A stretch of DNA of 64,000 bases from Rhodoferax sp. (GCF_028715765.1 NZ_JAQURE010000008.1:1-64000), one strand, 5' to 3'; positions 26,839 to 37,037 are shown, numbered from the stretch's first letter. Translations and numbers: made by a program. Notes: generated by a model from the letters alone, not told the origin.

Positions 26839-28332
26839 CTACAGTGGCCAATGCAGGGTCACGGTAAGCCCTGGTGTGGGGCTTGCTGCGTCGGTGGTCC
26901 GCAAACTTAAATCTCCGCCGTGGCGTTGCACGATGGCTTTGGCTATGGCTAACCCCAGACCTGAGCCACTGCTTTGGGCGCTGCCACGGTAAAAACGCTC
27001 GCCAGCGCGCGCCAACTCTGCGCTGGTCATGCCCGGGCCGTTGTCGATCACCCGCAGCACGGCTTGTGCGGGGCTCAATGCAGGCAGGTCTGGTTGTTCA
27101 ATGCCAGCCTGCACCGTGACTTTGGAGCCCGGTGGCGTGTGGTGCAGAGCGTTGTGCAGCAAATTGGTCAGCGCCTCCTTGAGCAAACCCGCATGGGTGC
27201 TGACTTCGGCTGGCAAATTGCCCAAAGGCTCAAAGCCCAGGTCAATGTGCCGTGAGCGCGCGTCAGGCCAGGCCGCACGTGTGACCGCTTGTGCCAATGC
27301 GATCAGGTCACAGGGTTCCATGTGCCACTCCAGCGTGTCAGCGCGGGCCAATGCCAGCATTTGGTTGGTTTGTCGCACCGTGTCATCCACTTGCAATTTA
27401 ATAGCTACCAGCGCTTGTTTCATAAGCGCTGCATCGGGTTCTCTGAGGGCAAAACTGACCTGTGTCGAGAGCGTGGTCAGGGGCGTGCGCAGTTGGTGTG
27501 AGGCATCGTCAATGAAGCTTCTGCGCGCCTGCATGGCTTCTCGGTAGCGCATCACATGGTGGTTGATAGCCTCCACCAAGGGCTGCACGTCTTGGGCAAT
27601 GTGGTGCGCATCCAGCGGGGTCAGGTCTTGCGGGTCGCGCTGCAACACCTCTTGGCGCAAGCGCTGCAGCGGCCGCAGCGACCAGTTCACCGCCAGCACC
27701 AGCAGCGCCAGGCCAGCCAGCAGCAGCAGCAGGTCGCGCGCCACGGTTTCCATCACCAGCTGGCGGGTGAAGTCTTGCCGGCTCTCCAGCGTTTCACCAA
27801 TCTGAATCACCACCTGGCGCGAATTGGAGCCGCTTGACAGTGGCCGTGCCAACGCACGCGCATAAGAGCCCAGCCGAATCGGCTCACCGTAATACAGCGC
27901 GTCGCTGAACTGCGGCTGGCCATTGACCAGTGGGCGGGGTGCCCCAGGTAGGTCGGCGTTGCCAATCTCCACCAGGCCGTCGCCGCTGGCCACGCGGTAA
28001 AACACCCGGCCGTTGGCGGTTAGCTCAAAAAACTCCAGCATGCGGTAGGGCAGCTCGACCGACAGCCCACCACTGGCAGTCGAAATATTGGCATCCATGG
28101 CCTTGATGGCACCCAGCAGCGAGCGGTCGTAAGCGGCATTGGCAGCAGCCAACGCAGTGCGCCAGCTCACCACAATTTCCAGCCCCATCACCAGCAGCAT
28201 GCCGGGCAGCAACACCAGCAGCAGCGTGCGGCGCAGGCTTAAACGGCGCAGGCGGTGAAGACCGAACCCGCGCCGTGGTTCACCCGCTGGTGCAGGCTCG
28301 GTGTCGTCAGATGGCGGATCGGAGTTGGACAT
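26839..28332 (-). CDS. TctE-like sensor histidine kinase
   Basis: This 497-residue membrane sensor has helix 1 at about residues 36-58, a periplasmic sensing region (59-199), helix 2 at 200-217, then HAMP-like and HisKA regions (phospho-acceptor His279 in DDASHQLRTPL) and HATPase with N, G1 and G2 boxes (NLLHNALHHTPPG, DNGPGM, GSGLGLAIAKAIV). It resembles TctE, which controls tricarboxylate uptake. Residues 301-314 are encoded by an AT-rich repeat (27398-27431). It overlaps the response regulator gene by one base. Likely targets are the tctCBA genes 3 kb away. Confidence 0.9.
   Translation of the reverse strand: MSNSDPPSDDTEPAPAGEPRRGFGLHRLRRLSLRRTLLLVLLPGMLLVMGLEIVVSWRTALAAANAAYDRSLLGAIKAMDANISTASGGLSVELPYRMLEFFELTANGRVFYRVASGDGLVEIGNADLPGAPRPLVNGQPQFSDALYYGEPIRLGSYARALARPLSSGSNSRQVVIQIGETLESRQDFTRQLVMETVARDLLLLLAGLALLVLAVNWSLRPLQRLRQEVLQRDPQDLTPLDAHHIAQDVQPLVEAINHHVMRYREAMQARRSFIDDASHQLRTPLTTLSTQVSFALREPDAALMKQALVAIKLQVDDTVRQTNQMLALARADTLEWHMEPCDLIALAQAVTRAAWPDARSRHIDLGFEPLGNLPAEVSTHAGLLKEALTNLLHNALHHTPPGSKVTVQAGIEQPDLPALSPAQAVLRVIDNGPGMTSAELARAGERFYRGSAQSSGSGLGLAIAKAIVQRHGGDLSLRTTDAASPTPGLTVTLHWPL
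27398..27431 (+). repeat. AT-rich AATAGCT repeat in frame inside the kinase gene
   Basis: Plus strand reads TTTAATAGCTACCAGCGCTT then GTTTCATAAGCGCT. This differs from the intergenic copy at 55806-55862 (minus strand) at only a few positions over 34 bp. On the coding strand it supplies residues 301-314 (AALMKQALVAIKLQ) without breaking the frame. Confidence 0.75.
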
Positions 28333-28997
28333 CAGTCGCTCTCCAGCACGTAGCCCAGGCCACGCACGGTGGTGATGTGCACGCCAGTTTTGTCTAGGCG
28401 TTTGCGCAGTCGGTGCACCAGCACTTCCATGGCTTCTGGCTGCACGTCAACCTCGTCTGAAAACACGCGCTCCATCAAGTCGCGCTTGGACATTGGTTCG
28501 CCACTGTGTTGCACCAGCGCGCACAGTGCCGCGTGCTCACGCGGTGTCAGGCTCAGGGGCACGTGTTTCAACAGCAGTTGCTGGCTCACCGGCTCATACA
28601 CCAGTGGGCCGCAGGCAAAGCGCGGATGGTCGCTGCCGCGGGCGCGGCGAATCAATGCCAGCAAGCGCGCCTCCAGTTCAGCCAGCTCAAACGGCTTGGC
28701 CAGAAAGTCATCAGCGCCTTCGCGCAGCGTGCTCACGCGCTCCATCAGCGAGTCGCGTGCCGTCAAAATCAGCACCGGCAAACGCTGCCCCGCGTCACGC
28801 AGTTCAGCCAGCACATCATGGCCATCGCGCCCGGGCAGCCCCAGGTCAAGAATCAGCGCGTCATAGCGGCTGGCTTTCAGGCTTGACCGCACCAAGCGGC
28901 CGTCATTGACCCAGTCCACCTGAAACTGGCTTTGCTGCAACGCCTGCACCAGCCAGGTGGCCAAGGCAGGTTCATCTTCGGCCAACAGAATGCGCAT
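28332..28997 (-). CDS. TctD-like OmpR-family response regulator
   Basis: This 221-residue protein has a receiver domain (1-115; acidic pocket EDE at residues 7-9, phospho-acceptor Asp51 in LILDLGLPG, Lys in DDFLAKPFE) and an OmpR/PhoB winged helix (about 125-219, with LTPREHAALCALV and VLVHRLRKRLDKTGV). ATG 28997 gives the canonical MRILLAEDE start; an upstream ATG at 29006 adds only three residues. It is first gene of the two-gene regulator operon. Confidence 0.92.
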   Translation of the reverse strand: MRILLAEDEPALATWLVQALQQSQFQVDWVNDGRLVRSSLKASRYDALILDLGLPGRDGHDVLAELRDAGQRLPVLILTARDSLMERVSTLREGADDFLAKPFELAELEARLLALIRRARGSDHPRFACGPLVYEPVSQQLLLKHVPLSLTPREHAALCALVQHSGEPMSKRDLMERVFSDEVDVQPEAMEVLVHRLRKRLDKTGVHITTVRGLGYVLESD

Positions 28998-29189
28998 AAA
29001 GATCAATCGGGTTGAGGGAGTTGACCAAGTTTAGGGCGTACCCGCGGTTGCGGTTCAAATTGATGTGGACTTGTTCCCGCTCTCTAAGGTGTGGGTGGAT
29101 GGCCGTGTCGCTTTGGCTGGTTTGGCTGGTGTTGGGGTGTCTCTGGCATGGTGGCGGTGAGGGTTTCTCTGGCGCTCTGCTACTTGGGT

Positions 29190-29350
29190 GGCTCTGGCAC
29201 GGCGCGGCGGCTGGGTCAGGTGCATGCGGTTTTGGGGGCAAAACACGCGCGGGGCTGATGTCTCAGTGCGCCAGCACCGCTTGCGCGCGCCTTTGCCCCC
29301 AAAGCCCGGTCGCCTGACCCAGTCGCCCTGCCGGGTTAAACCCTAGACAC
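29190..29350. repeat. Dispersed palindromic repeat, solo copy F
   Basis: A single palindrome in the orientation of B and D. Its left flank is type 1 (GGCACGGCGCGGCGGCTGGG) and its right flank type 2 (CAGTCGCCCTGCCGGGTTAA). These two flanks are the outermost ends of the composite elements, and the spacer and inner flanks are absent. It lies in the 28998-29409 gap between the response regulator and the AbrB-family gene. I see no gene there. Confidence 0.85.
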
Positions 29351-29409
29351 CCTGGACACCCATACGCCCCATCACACCACTTTGCATTGCCCCCCGTGCA
29401 CGCCGCACA

Positions 29410-30462
29410 CTACCTGGCCAGCCAGGCCGTCAAGCGCGGCCCCAGACCCAGCACCATCAAAAAACGCACCAGCTGCATGGCCATCACAAAGCCCACATCC
29501 ACCGCGCTGGTGGCCGCAATCACCACCACCGAATCGGCGCCGCCTGGGCTGGTGGCCAGGTAAGCGGTCAGCGGTGCCACGCCGGCCAGCCACACCAGCA
29601 GCAGCGCCAGCACCAGCCCCAAACCCATCAGCGCGGCAATGGCCACCAGCACCATCGGCAGCGCTTGCCAGGCGTGCATCAAAATCAAGCGGGTAAAGCG
29701 CAGCCCCACGCTCCAGCCAATGGCGGCGTAAGCCAGCATCAGCAGCAGCGGCGGCAACTCAATCACCAGCCACCCTGCGGTTTGCAGCACGGTGCCCGCC
29801 ACCAGAGCCAGCACCATGCCCCCCGCTGGCAAATTCAGCCGCTGCGCCAGCACCGCCGCCACCAGCATCAGCAGCCCGGTGGCCACCACATGGCGCAGGT
29901 CGTGCACCACCAGCATGTTGGGTGCCAGCGTGGGTGTGTCTGCCACCGACATGGCCAAATGCGCCACCCAGGCCGCTACCGCGGTGACGATGACCACCCG
30001 GGTGTACTGCATGAAAGCCACCAGCCGCATGTCTGCGCCATAGCTCTCGGCCATCAGCACCATGGCTGACGCTGCCCCGGGTGCAATGCCCCACAGCGCC
30101 GTGGTGCCCGGCAACACCTTGCGCCGCACCAGCCACCAGCCAAGCAAGCCACCCGCAGTCATCACCAGCACGTTGATGCCTACAAACAGTGGCCACCGCG
30201 CCAGCACCTGGTCAAGCGCTGGCGGCTGCATGCTTTGCGCCATCAGGCAGCCCAGCACCGCTTGTGCCAGCACAAACACCGGCTTGGGCAAGCCCACCGG
30301 TCCGAGTTGCAGCGCCAGCAAGATGGCCGCCATCATGCAACCCAGCAGCACCCCAGCCGGAAACTGAGCCAACTGCAGCAGCCCGCCAAACAAGCCGCTC
30401 AATGCCAGCAACACCAGCCAGCGCAGCGCAGCATGGGTGTGCCAAGGCGTCCGGTGGCTCAT
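29410..30462 (-). CDS. AbrB-family membrane protein
   Basis: This polytopic membrane protein of 350 residues has about ten hydrophobic segments, built from two similar halves typical of the AbrB family (often misnamed ammonia monooxygenase). A family landmark is GIAPGAASAMVLMAESYGAD in the middle. The function is not established; a transport role is likely from topology. ATG 30462 (MSHRTPW) starts 26 nt after the metW stop; the open frame upstream overlaps metW and is unlikely to be translated. No clear ribosome binding site. Confidence 0.8.
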   Translation of the reverse strand: MSHRTPWHTHAALRWLVLLALSGLFGGLLQLAQFPAGVLLGCMMAAILLALQLGPVGLPKPVFVLAQAVLGCLMAQSMQPPALDQVLARWPLFVGINVLVMTAGGLLGWWLVRRKVLPGTTALWGIAPGAASAMVLMAESYGADMRLVAFMQYTRVVIVTAVAAWVAHLAMSVADTPTLAPNMLVVHDLRHVVATGLLMLVAAVLAQRLNLPAGGMVLALVAGTVLQTAGWLVIELPPLLLMLAYAAIGWSVGLRFTRLILMHAWQALPMVLVAIAALMGLGLVLALLLVWLAGVAPLTAYLATSPGGADSVVVIAATSAVDVGFVMAMQLVRFLMVLGLGPRLTAWLAR

Positions 30463-30487
30463 TGATTTGCGTGGTGGCGCAAAGCCG

Positions 30488-31069
30488 CTAGCGCGACAGC
30501 TTGTAGACCGAGGTGCCCGCCCGCCAATTGGGCAGCCAGCGCACCACCTGGCCGTCTTGCAGGCCAAAACTGTCTTGCACCCGCAGGCCATTGCGCGCCG
30601 CCAGCACACCCATGTCGGCATGCGTGCCAACCCGAATGTTGGGCGTGTCAAACCACTGGTAAGGCAGCCGTTTGGTCACCGGCATGCGCCCCTGCAGCAC
30701 GCTCAAGCGGTTGGGCCAATGGGCAAAGTTGGGAAACGCCACCACGCCCATGCGCCCTACACGCACAGTCTCGCGCAGCATCACCTCGGCGTTACGCAAG
30801 TGCTGAAAGGTGTCAATTTGCAGCACCACGTCAAAGCTGGCGTCGGCAAACATGCTCAGGCCTTCGTCCAGGTTGAGCTGCAGCACATTCACGCCGCGCT
30901 TCACACAGGCCAGCACGTTGGCATCGGCAATCTCCACGCCATAACCAGTGCAGCCGCGGCTGTTTTGCAAGTGCGCCAGCATGGCACCGTCGCCACAGCC
31001 CAGATCCAGCACGCGTGCGCCCTCGGGCACCAGGTTGGCCAGCGCCAGCATCAAATGGGGGTCACTCAT
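30488..31069 (-). CDS. metW: Methionine biosynthesis protein MetW
   Basis: This 193-residue methyltransferase-fold protein has the SAM-like motif [12 protein letters not shown] (about residues 19-30) and the family segment [18 protein letters not shown]. MetW is encoded with MetX in many proteobacteria and is needed for its homoserine acyltransferase activity. The start overlaps the metX stop by 4 nt. Confidence 0.93.
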   Translation of the reverse strand: MSDPHLMLALANLVPEGARVLDLGCGDGAMLAHLQNSRGCTGYGVEIADANVLACVKRGVNVLQLNLDEGLSMFADASFDVVLQIDTFQHLRNAEVMLRETVRVGRMGVVAFPNFAHWPNRLSVLQGRMPVTKRLPYQWFDTPNIRVGTHADMGVLAARNGLRVQDSFGLQDGQVVRWLPNWRAGTSVYKLSR

Positions 31070-32202
31070 GCGGTCACCTCAATACTCTCAAAATATGAGC
31101 GCACCACGCCCATGTAGCGGGCGTCATCAAGCAAAAATGCATCATGCCCGTGGGGCGCGTTGATCTCGGCATAGCTCACGTCGCGCTGGTTGTCCAGCAG
31201 TGCCTTCACCATCTCGCGGCTGCGCTTAGGGGCAAAGCGCCAGTCGGTGGTGAAGCTCACCAGTAAAAATTTGGCGGTGGCTCTGGCCAGCGCCTGGCTC
31301 AGGTTGCCTCCAAAAGCCCGCGCCGGGTCAAAGTAGTCCAGCGCGCGGGTGATCAGCAGGTAGGTGTTGGCATCAAAATACTCGGCAAACTTGTCGCCTT
31401 GGTAGCGCAAGTAGCTCTCTATTTGAAACTCGGCCTCGAGCGTGCTGTAAAAGAAGGCGCGGTCGGCCTCGCTTTGGCTGGCGGCAATCAGCTGGCGGCC
31501 AAACTTCTCGTTCATCACATCGTCACTCAGGTAAGTGATGTGGCCAATCATGCGGGCAATGCGCAGGCCGCGCTTGGGCACCGTGCCGTGCGCGTAAAAA
31601 TGGCCGCCATGAAAATCTGGGTCGGTGGTGATGGCACGCCGCGCCACCTCGTTGAAAGCAATGTTTTCAGCGGTCAAGTTGGGCGCGCTGGCAATCACCA
31701 ACGCATGTCGTACCCGGCTGGGGTATTGCAGCGTCCAGCTCAGCGCCTGCATGCCACCCAAGCTGCCACCCATCACCGCCGCCAGGGTTTGGATGCCCAA
31801 CGCATCCAGCAGTCGCGCCTGCGCGTTGACCCAGTCTTCTACCGTCACCACTGGAAAATCAGCGCCATACACCTGACCGGTGTTGGGGTTGATGTGCATC
31901 GGGCCGGTTGAGCCAAAGCACGAGCCCAGGTTGTTCACGCCAATGACAAAAAACCTGCGGGTATCAAGCGGCTTGCCCGGGCCAATCATGTTGTGCCACC
32001 AGCCTTCGCTTTTGTCTTGCCCGGCATACACCCCGGCCACATGGTGTGAGGCGTTCAGGGCGTGGCAGATCAGCACGGCATTGGAGCGGCTGGCGTTGAG
32101 CGTGCCATAGGTTTCATAACTCAACGTGTAGCCGTGCAACATGGCGCCACTTTGCAATTGCAAAGGCTCAGCAAAGGGCATGGACTGTGGGGTAACGATC
32201 AT
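31066..32202 (-). CDS. metX: Homoserine O-acyltransferase MetX
   Basis: This alpha/beta hydrolase-fold enzyme of 378 residues activates homoserine for methionine synthesis. The nucleophile Ser is in [12 protein letters not shown] and the Asp/His parts are near FTTDWRFAP and GHDAFLLDD. MetX proteins paired with MetW often use succinyl-CoA, so the acyl donor is uncertain. ATG 32202 ([13 protein letters not shown]) matches the family N-terminus; a further 33 codons are open upstream to 32301. Forms a metX-metW operon. Confidence 0.93.
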   Translation of the reverse strand: MIVTPQSMPFAEPLQLQSGAMLHGYTLSYETYGTLNASRSNAVLICHALNASHHVAGVYAGQDKSEGWWHNMIGPGKPLDTRRFFVIGVNNLGSCFGSTGPMHINPNTGQVYGADFPVVTVEDWVNAQARLLDALGIQTLAAVMGGSLGGMQALSWTLQYPSRVRHALVIASAPNLTAENIAFNEVARRAITTDPDFHGGHFYAHGTVPKRGLRIARMIGHITYLSDDVMNEKFGRQLIAASQSEADRAFFYSTLEAEFQIESYLRYQGDKFAEYFDANTYLLITRALDYFDPARAFGGNLSQALARATAKFLLVSFTTDWRFAPKRSREMVKALLDNQRDVSYAEINAPHGHDAFLLDDARYMGVVRSYFESIEVTA

Positions 32203-32534
32203 TTTGAGCACATCTTCAGCAGTGGGGAGAGGGGTGCGTGAAACACGGTGGGCTTGGCGGGCAGGGGTTTCGCAATCGTTCAAACCCATTAAGTAGGGCA
32301 TCTTTAGCGGAACTTGTTAAGCGCCCGCAAGCTTTGGCAAATCGGCGCTAGTTCAGTATATCAACCCTCTTCATTTCATTTTTGAAAGCTGAGTTTGTTA
32401 AAAAATCCAAAGCCTCAGGCTCAGGTTGAGGGTGCGAGTCATGTCAACTTTTCCCTCCATTGCTCATGAATGCGTGGTTATTTCACACCAAACTGTGACA
32501 AAGCAGGTTTGAAGCGCAAGCATTTGTAACGGAT

Positions 32535-32559
32535 GTCACGCCCAGCGCCAGGGCGTTAC
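32535..32559 (+). other. Hairpin in the 5' region of the small secreted protein gene
   Basis: GTCACGCCC-AGCGCCA-GGGCGTTAC has a 9-position stem with one mismatch, about 120 bp upstream of the gene at 32677. It may be a protein-binding palindrome or leader hairpin. The remaining 32203-32676 sequence shows no gene or known riboswitch that I recognise. Confidence 0.4.
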
Positions 32560-32676
32560 GTTTGACTTAAAAGGGTCAAAACAGCCCGTTAAAGTTGAGC
32601 CACATCGATGCCCGAGGGGTCTTTTTTAAACATCAGACCCGTTTGTTTCAGACCTTATTTTTTTGGAGTTTTCACC

Positions 32677-33045
32677 ATGAACACATCTTTTTCTACCCTG
32701 TTGGTTGCCCTGCTTTCTGTCGTGTCTTTCAATGCCGCATACGCCCAAAGCGCCAGCACCTCAGAAGCCCCTGCCCGTGTGATCCAAGTTGCGGTCACGC
32801 ACCCTGAAAAAGCCGTCATGTCGCATGATGTGGCCAGCATGATCAAGCTCAGCCACCAAGCTCAAGCGCAGTACCGCCGCACCGGCAGCGCGCAAGATCT
32901 GGCCCGCGTCAACGCCATGCGCCTTGCTTTGGCCGAGCGCGGCATTGGCCGCGCCACCCAGCCCGCACCAGCGCTGCAAGCCGACACCCAGTTTGCCGCC
33001 CCCGCAGTGGCTGCCAACATCACTGTGGCCAGCGCAGCGCAGTAA
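32677..33045 (+). CDS. Small exported protein of unknown function
   Basis: This 122-residue precursor has a Sec signal peptide (residues 1-23, cleavage after AYA) and an Ala/Gln-rich mature part. The segment HDVASMIKLSHQAQAQYRRTG is probably helical, as is the following LARVNAMRLALAERG. Ribosome binding site GGAG lies 8 nt before ATG. It has no cysteines, no metal motif and no domain that I recognise. It is flanked by a GC-rich hairpin downstream and an unusually long 474-bp leader region upstream. Confidence 0.8.
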   Translation: MNTSFSTLLVALLSVVSFNAAYAQSASTSEAPARVIQVAVTHPEKAVMSHDVASMIKLSHQAQAQYRRTGSAQDLARVNAMRLALAERGIGRATQPAPALQADTQFAAPAVAANITVASAAQ

Positions 33046-33062
33046 CCCCGCTGGTTGTTCCG

Positions 33063-33083
33063 CCTTCCCCCGCCGGGGGAAGG
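33063..33083 (+). terminator. GC-rich hairpin CCTTCCCCC-GCC-GGGGGAAGG
   Basis: A perfect 9-bp stem 18 bp after the small secreted protein gene, without a T run. The same design, followed by the same GGGGTGG tail, occurs at 59167-59187 after another gene, so it looks like a repeated transcript-end hairpin. Confidence 0.55.
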
Positions 33084-33149
33084 TCGGGGTGGCGGCGCAT
33101 GGGCTGGCCGGCTTAAACTGGGTGCATCACCATTCATGCACCTGGTTTC

Positions 33150-34532
33150 ATGCCCACCCCTGCTCACCCCCCAACCGACCTTGCCACCCCAACGCCCGGC
33201 GTGCCCAAACGCCTGAATGCTTGGTTTGCCCAGCACGGCGTGCAAGACATCGAATGCATTTTTCCTGACATCACGGGTTACCCGCGCGGCAAGCTCATGC
33301 CCGCAACCAGTTTTTTGGCTGGCACCGAGCTGCGCATTTGCCAGGCCATCCCGATGCAAGCGGTCACGGGCGACTATTCCTACCACCCGGTGTTTCCAGA
33401 TGCAGACCCCGATGTGCGCCTGCAACCCGATTACGCCACGGTGGCGCTGGCACCGTGGGCCAGTGTGCCGCGTGCGGTGGCGGTGCACGACTGCCTGGAG
33501 CTGGACGGCACGCCGTGCCAGTTTGCCCCGCGCAGTGTGCTTAAAAAAGTGCTGGCCAGTTACGCCGCCATGGGCTTGACCCCGGTGGTGGCGCCCGAGA
33601 TCGAGTTTTACCTGACTGCGGCTCAAGCTGACCCCAGCCAGCCGCTGCAAGCCCCCGCGCTGCGCCACGGCCGCGCCGAGGTTGGGCAAAGCGCCTTCAG
33701 CCTGAACCTGCAAAACGAGTTGGCACCGTTTTGGAATGAATTTCGCGATGCCTGCCAAACGCTGGGCATCCGCACCGACACCTGGATTCACGAGGTGGGC
33801 ACCACCCAGTTTGAAATCAACTTGCTGCACGGCGAGGCGGTGGCGGTGGCCGACCAAGCGTTTTTGTTCAAATATGCGGCCCGCGAAATCGCCCTGAAGC
33901 ATGGCCTGAATGCGGTGTTTTTGGCCAAGCCCATGGCGCAAAGCGCGGGCAGTTCCATGCACCTGCACATCAGCCTGGTGGACGCGCAGGGGCAAAACGT
34001 GTTCAGCCTGCCAGATGGGCGTGAGAGCCCGCAGTTCATGCCTTTTGTGGCGGGTTTGCAAACCTTTGGTCCCGAGCTGATGCTGATGTTTGCCCCCAAC
34101 GTCAATTCATACCGCCGCTACGTGGCGGGCAGCCAAGCCCCTACCCACATGCAGTGGGGCTATGACAACCGCACCACCGGCCTGCGTGTGCCCACCAGCG
34201 CACCGGCCGCGCGGCGGGTTGAAAACCGGGTGGCTGGGGCAGATGCCAATCCATACCTGGCCATGGCCGCGTCGCTGGCTGCGGGTCTCAAGGGCTTGCA
34301 AGCCCACTTGAGCGCCACCGAGCCGTTGTCTGGCAACGGCTATGAGCAGGCGCACAGTTTGCCGCGTTCGATGGCTGAGGCAATTCAAAAAATGGAGCAA
34401 AGTTTCTTTGTCAGACAAGCGCTAGGGGATGATTTTGTCACGGGTTATTGCGCTGTGAAAGCGCTCGAGATGGCGCATTTTGAGCGCGAGGTCAGCGCCT
34501 GGGAGCGGCGCTACCTGTTGCCGCAGGTGTAG
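33150..34532 (+). CDS. Glutamine synthetase-like gamma-glutamyl ligase
   Basis: This 460-residue protein has the glutamine synthetase fold: N-terminal beta-grasp (about 15-115), then the catalytic domain with EIEFYL (metal-binding Glu), GTTQFEINL, AQSAGSSMHLHIS and NSYRRY. Within the superfamily it looks like the PuuA/GlnT group (gamma-glutamylputrescine or related amine ligases) rather than the assimilatory GlnA: it lacks the NLYDLPPEE adenylylation motif. ATG 33150 is the first of a low-complexity Pro/Thr leader. It is monocistronic, and no other polyamine catabolic genes are nearby. Confidence 0.85.
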   Translation: MPTPAHPPTDLATPTPGVPKRLNAWFAQHGVQDIECIFPDITGYPRGKLMPATSFLAGTELRICQAIPMQAVTGDYSYHPVFPDADPDVRLQPDYATVALAPWASVPRAVAVHDCLELDGTPCQFAPRSVLKKVLASYAAMGLTPVVAPEIEFYLTAAQADPSQPLQAPALRHGRAEVGQSAFSLNLQNELAPFWNEFRDACQTLGIRTDTWIHEVGTTQFEINLLHGEAVAVADQAFLFKYAAREIALKHGLNAVFLAKPMAQSAGSSMHLHISLVDAQGQNVFSLPDGRESPQFMPFVAGLQTFGPELMLMFAPNVNSYRRYVAGSQAPTHMQWGYDNRTTGLRVPTSAPAARRVENRVAGADANPYLAMAASLAAGLKGLQAHLSATEPLSGNGYEQAHSLPRSMAEAIQKMEQSFFVRQALGDDFVTGYCAVKALEMAHFEREVSAWERRYLLPQV

Positions 34533-34643
34533 CCGCGTCGCTGGCCACCTCATCAGCGGCTGTGCATATCTCAAGGTCTACAATTTCCGCTTTGATTCGC
34601 ATCAAGCTGGCCTGCGGGCTGGCACTCATAAGCAGGAGACCTC

Positions 34644-36956
34644 ATGACTCAAGCCGCCCCAGCTACCGCTGAAGACAAACGCGCCGAGCTGCGCCGTGCC
34701 GCCCTTGAATACCACCAGTTTCCAACGCCCGGCAAAATTTCAATTGCCGCCACCAAGCAGCTGATCAACCAGCACGATCTGGCTTTGGCTTACTCCCCCG
34801 GAGTGGCCATTCCGTGCGAAGAAATCGTCAAAGACCCCAACAACGCCTACAAATACACCAGCCGCGGCAACCTGGTGGGTGTGGTGACCAACGGCACGGC
34901 GGTGCTGGGGCTGGGCGACATCGGTCCACTGGCGGGCAAGCCGGTGATGGAAGGCAAGGGCGTGCTGTTCAAAAAATTCGCTGGCATTGATGTGTTTGAC
35001 ATTGAAATCAACGAAAAACACGATCTTGACAAGCTGGTGGACATCATTGCCTCGTTGGAGCCCACCTTTGGTGGCATCAACCTGGAAGACATCAAGGCGC
35101 CTGACTGCTTTTATGTTGAGCGCAAGCTGCGTGAACGCATGAAGATTCCGGTGTTTCACGACGACCAGCACGGCACGGCCATCACCGTGGGTGCAGCCAT
35201 CATGAACGGCCTGAAGGTGGCTGGCAAAGACATCAGCAAGGTCAAGCTGGTGACCTCTGGCGCCGGTGCGGCCGCGTTGGCTTGCGTGGGGCTGTTGGTG
35301 AAACTGGGTGTGCGGCGTGAAAACGTCTGGGTCACTGACTTGGCGGGTGTGGTCTATGAAGGCCGGGTGGAGCTGATGGACCCCGACAAAGCCATTTACG
35401 CCCAACCCACCAGCGCCCGCAAACTGGGTGAAGTGATTGACAACGCCGATGTGTTTTTGGGTTTGTCCGCTGGTGGTGTGCTCAAGCAAGACATGGTCAA
35501 GTGCATGGCGCCCAACCCCATCATTTTTGCCCTGGCCAACCCCACCCCAGAAATCACCCCCGAGGAAGTCAAAGCGGTGCGAGACGATGCCATCATTGGC
35601 ACCGGCCGCAGCGACTACCCGAACCAGATCAACAATATTTTATGTTTCCCGTACATCTTCCGCGGCGCACTGGATGCGGGTGCCACCACCATCACGGTCG
35701 AGATGGAAATGGCCGCGGTGCATGCCATTGCCGAGCTGGCGCAAGCCGAGCAAAGCGAAGTGGTGGCCGCTGCTTATGCGGGCGAGCCGCTGGCGTTTGG
35801 CCGTGAGTATTTGATTCCCAAGCCGTTTGACCCGCGCCTGATGATGAAGGTGGCACCAGCCGTGGCGCAAGCCGCCGCCGACAGCGGCGTGGCGCAGCGC
35901 CCCGTGACTGACATGGACGCTTACCGCGAACGCCTGCAAAGCTTTGTTTACGCCTCTGGCACGGTCATGAAACCGATCTTTACAGCCGCCAAAAAAGCGC
36001 TCAAAAAACGCGTGGCTTTCTCAGAAGGTGAAGATGAGCGCATCTTGCGCGCCGCCCAAATTGTGGTGGACGAAGGCTTGGCCATGCCGACCCTGATTGG
36101 CCGCCCCAAGGTGATTGCCGAGCGCATTGAAAAATTTGGCCTGCGCCTGAAAGAGGGTGTGGACTACGAGGTGGTCAATGTCGAGCACGACGACCGTTAC
36201 CGCGATTTCTGGCAAACCTACCACCGCATGACCGAGCGCAAGGGCGTGACCGTACCGGTGGCCAAGATCGAGATGCGTCGGCGCTTGTCGCTGATTGGCG
36301 CCATGATGCTGCACAAGGGCTATGTCGACGGCATGATTTGTGGCACCTGGGGCACCACCTCGTTGCACCTGCAATATCTCGATCAAGTCATTGGCAAGCG
36401 CGAAGGTGTCAAAACCTATGCCGCCATGAACGGCCTGATGTTGCCCGGCCGCCAGGTGTTTTTGGTTGACACCCACATCAATTACGACCCCAGTGCTGAA
36501 CAGCTGGCCGAAATCACCGTGATGGCGGCCGAAGAAATGCTGCGTTTTGGCATTCCGCCCAAGGTGGCACTGCTCAGCCACTCCAATTTTGGTAGCAGCA
36601 GCCAGCCCAGCGCCATCAAAATGCGCGACACCCTGGCCTTGTTGCGTGCTCAAGCGCCGTGGCTTGAGGTGGATGGCGAAATGCATGGTGACGTGGCACT
36701 TGACAGCGCAGCGCGCGGCATCATCATGCCGCACAGCACGTTGCAAAGCGATGCGAATTTGCTGGTGTTACCCAATATTGACGCCGCCAACATTGCCTAC
36801 AACCTGCTCAAAACCGCAGCGGGTGGCAACATTGCTGTAGGTCCCGTGTTGCTGGGCGCCGCCAAGCCGGTGCACATTTTGACGGCCAGCACCACCGTGC
36901 GGCGCATTGTCAACATGACGGCGCTGACAGTGGCAGACGCCAACGCTGTTCGTTAA
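34644..36956 (+). CDS. maeB: NADP-dependent malic enzyme MaeB (malic-PTA fusion)
   Basis: This 770-residue enzyme has an N-terminal malic enzyme domain (about 10-430: [36 protein letters not shown] and the Rossmann segment [11 protein letters not shown]) and a C-terminal phosphotransacetylase-like domain (about 435-770: [28 protein letters not shown]). It oxidatively decarboxylates malate to pyruvate, giving NADPH; the PTA part is regulatory in characterised homologues. AGCAGGAG lies 6-7 nt upstream of the ATG. Followed by a hairpin terminator. Confidence 0.96.
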   Translation: MTQAAPATAEDKRAELRRAALEYHQFPTPGKISIAATKQLINQHDLALAYSPGVAIPCEEIVKDPNNAYKYTSRGNLVGVVTNGTAVLGLGDIGPLAGKPVMEGKGVLFKKFAGIDVFDIEINEKHDLDKLVDIIASLEPTFGGINLEDIKAPDCFYVERKLRERMKIPVFHDDQHGTAITVGAAIMNGLKVAGKDISKVKLVTSGAGAAALACVGLLVKLGVRRENVWVTDLAGVVYEGRVELMDPDKAIYAQPTSARKLGEVIDNADVFLGLSAGGVLKQDMVKCMAPNPIIFALANPTPEITPEEVKAVRDDAIIGTGRSDYPNQINNILCFPYIFRGALDAGATTITVEMEMAAVHAIAELAQAEQSEVVAAAYAGEPLAFGREYLIPKPFDPRLMMKVAPAVAQAAADSGVAQRPVTDMDAYRERLQSFVYASGTVMKPIFTAAKKALKKRVAFSEGEDERILRAAQIVVDEGLAMPTLIGRPKVIAERIEKFGLRLKEGVDYEVVNVEHDDRYRDFWQTYHRMTERKGVTVPVAKIEMRRRLSLIGAMMLHKGYVDGMICGTWGTTSLHLQYLDQVIGKREGVKTYAAMNGLMLPGRQVFLVDTHINYDPSAEQLAEITVMAAEEMLRFGIPPKVALLSHSNFGSSSQPSAIKMRDTLALLRAQAPWLEVDGEMHGDVALDSAARGIIMPHSTLQSDANLLVLPNIDAANIAYNLLKTAAGGNIAVGPVLLGAAKPVHILTASTTVRRIVNMTALTVADANAVR

Positions 36957-37000
36957 ACCAGCCACCGGGTTCATCGCGCCCGGGCTGTCATTGCCCTTGC

Positions 37001-37037
37001 AGCCATTGCCTATTTATTGGGCAATGGCTTGCTTTTT
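37001..37037 (+). terminator. Intrinsic terminator of maeB
   Basis: AGCCATTGCC-tatttattg-GGCAATGGCT is a perfect 10-bp stem, followed by TGCTTTTTT. Confidence 0.88.
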
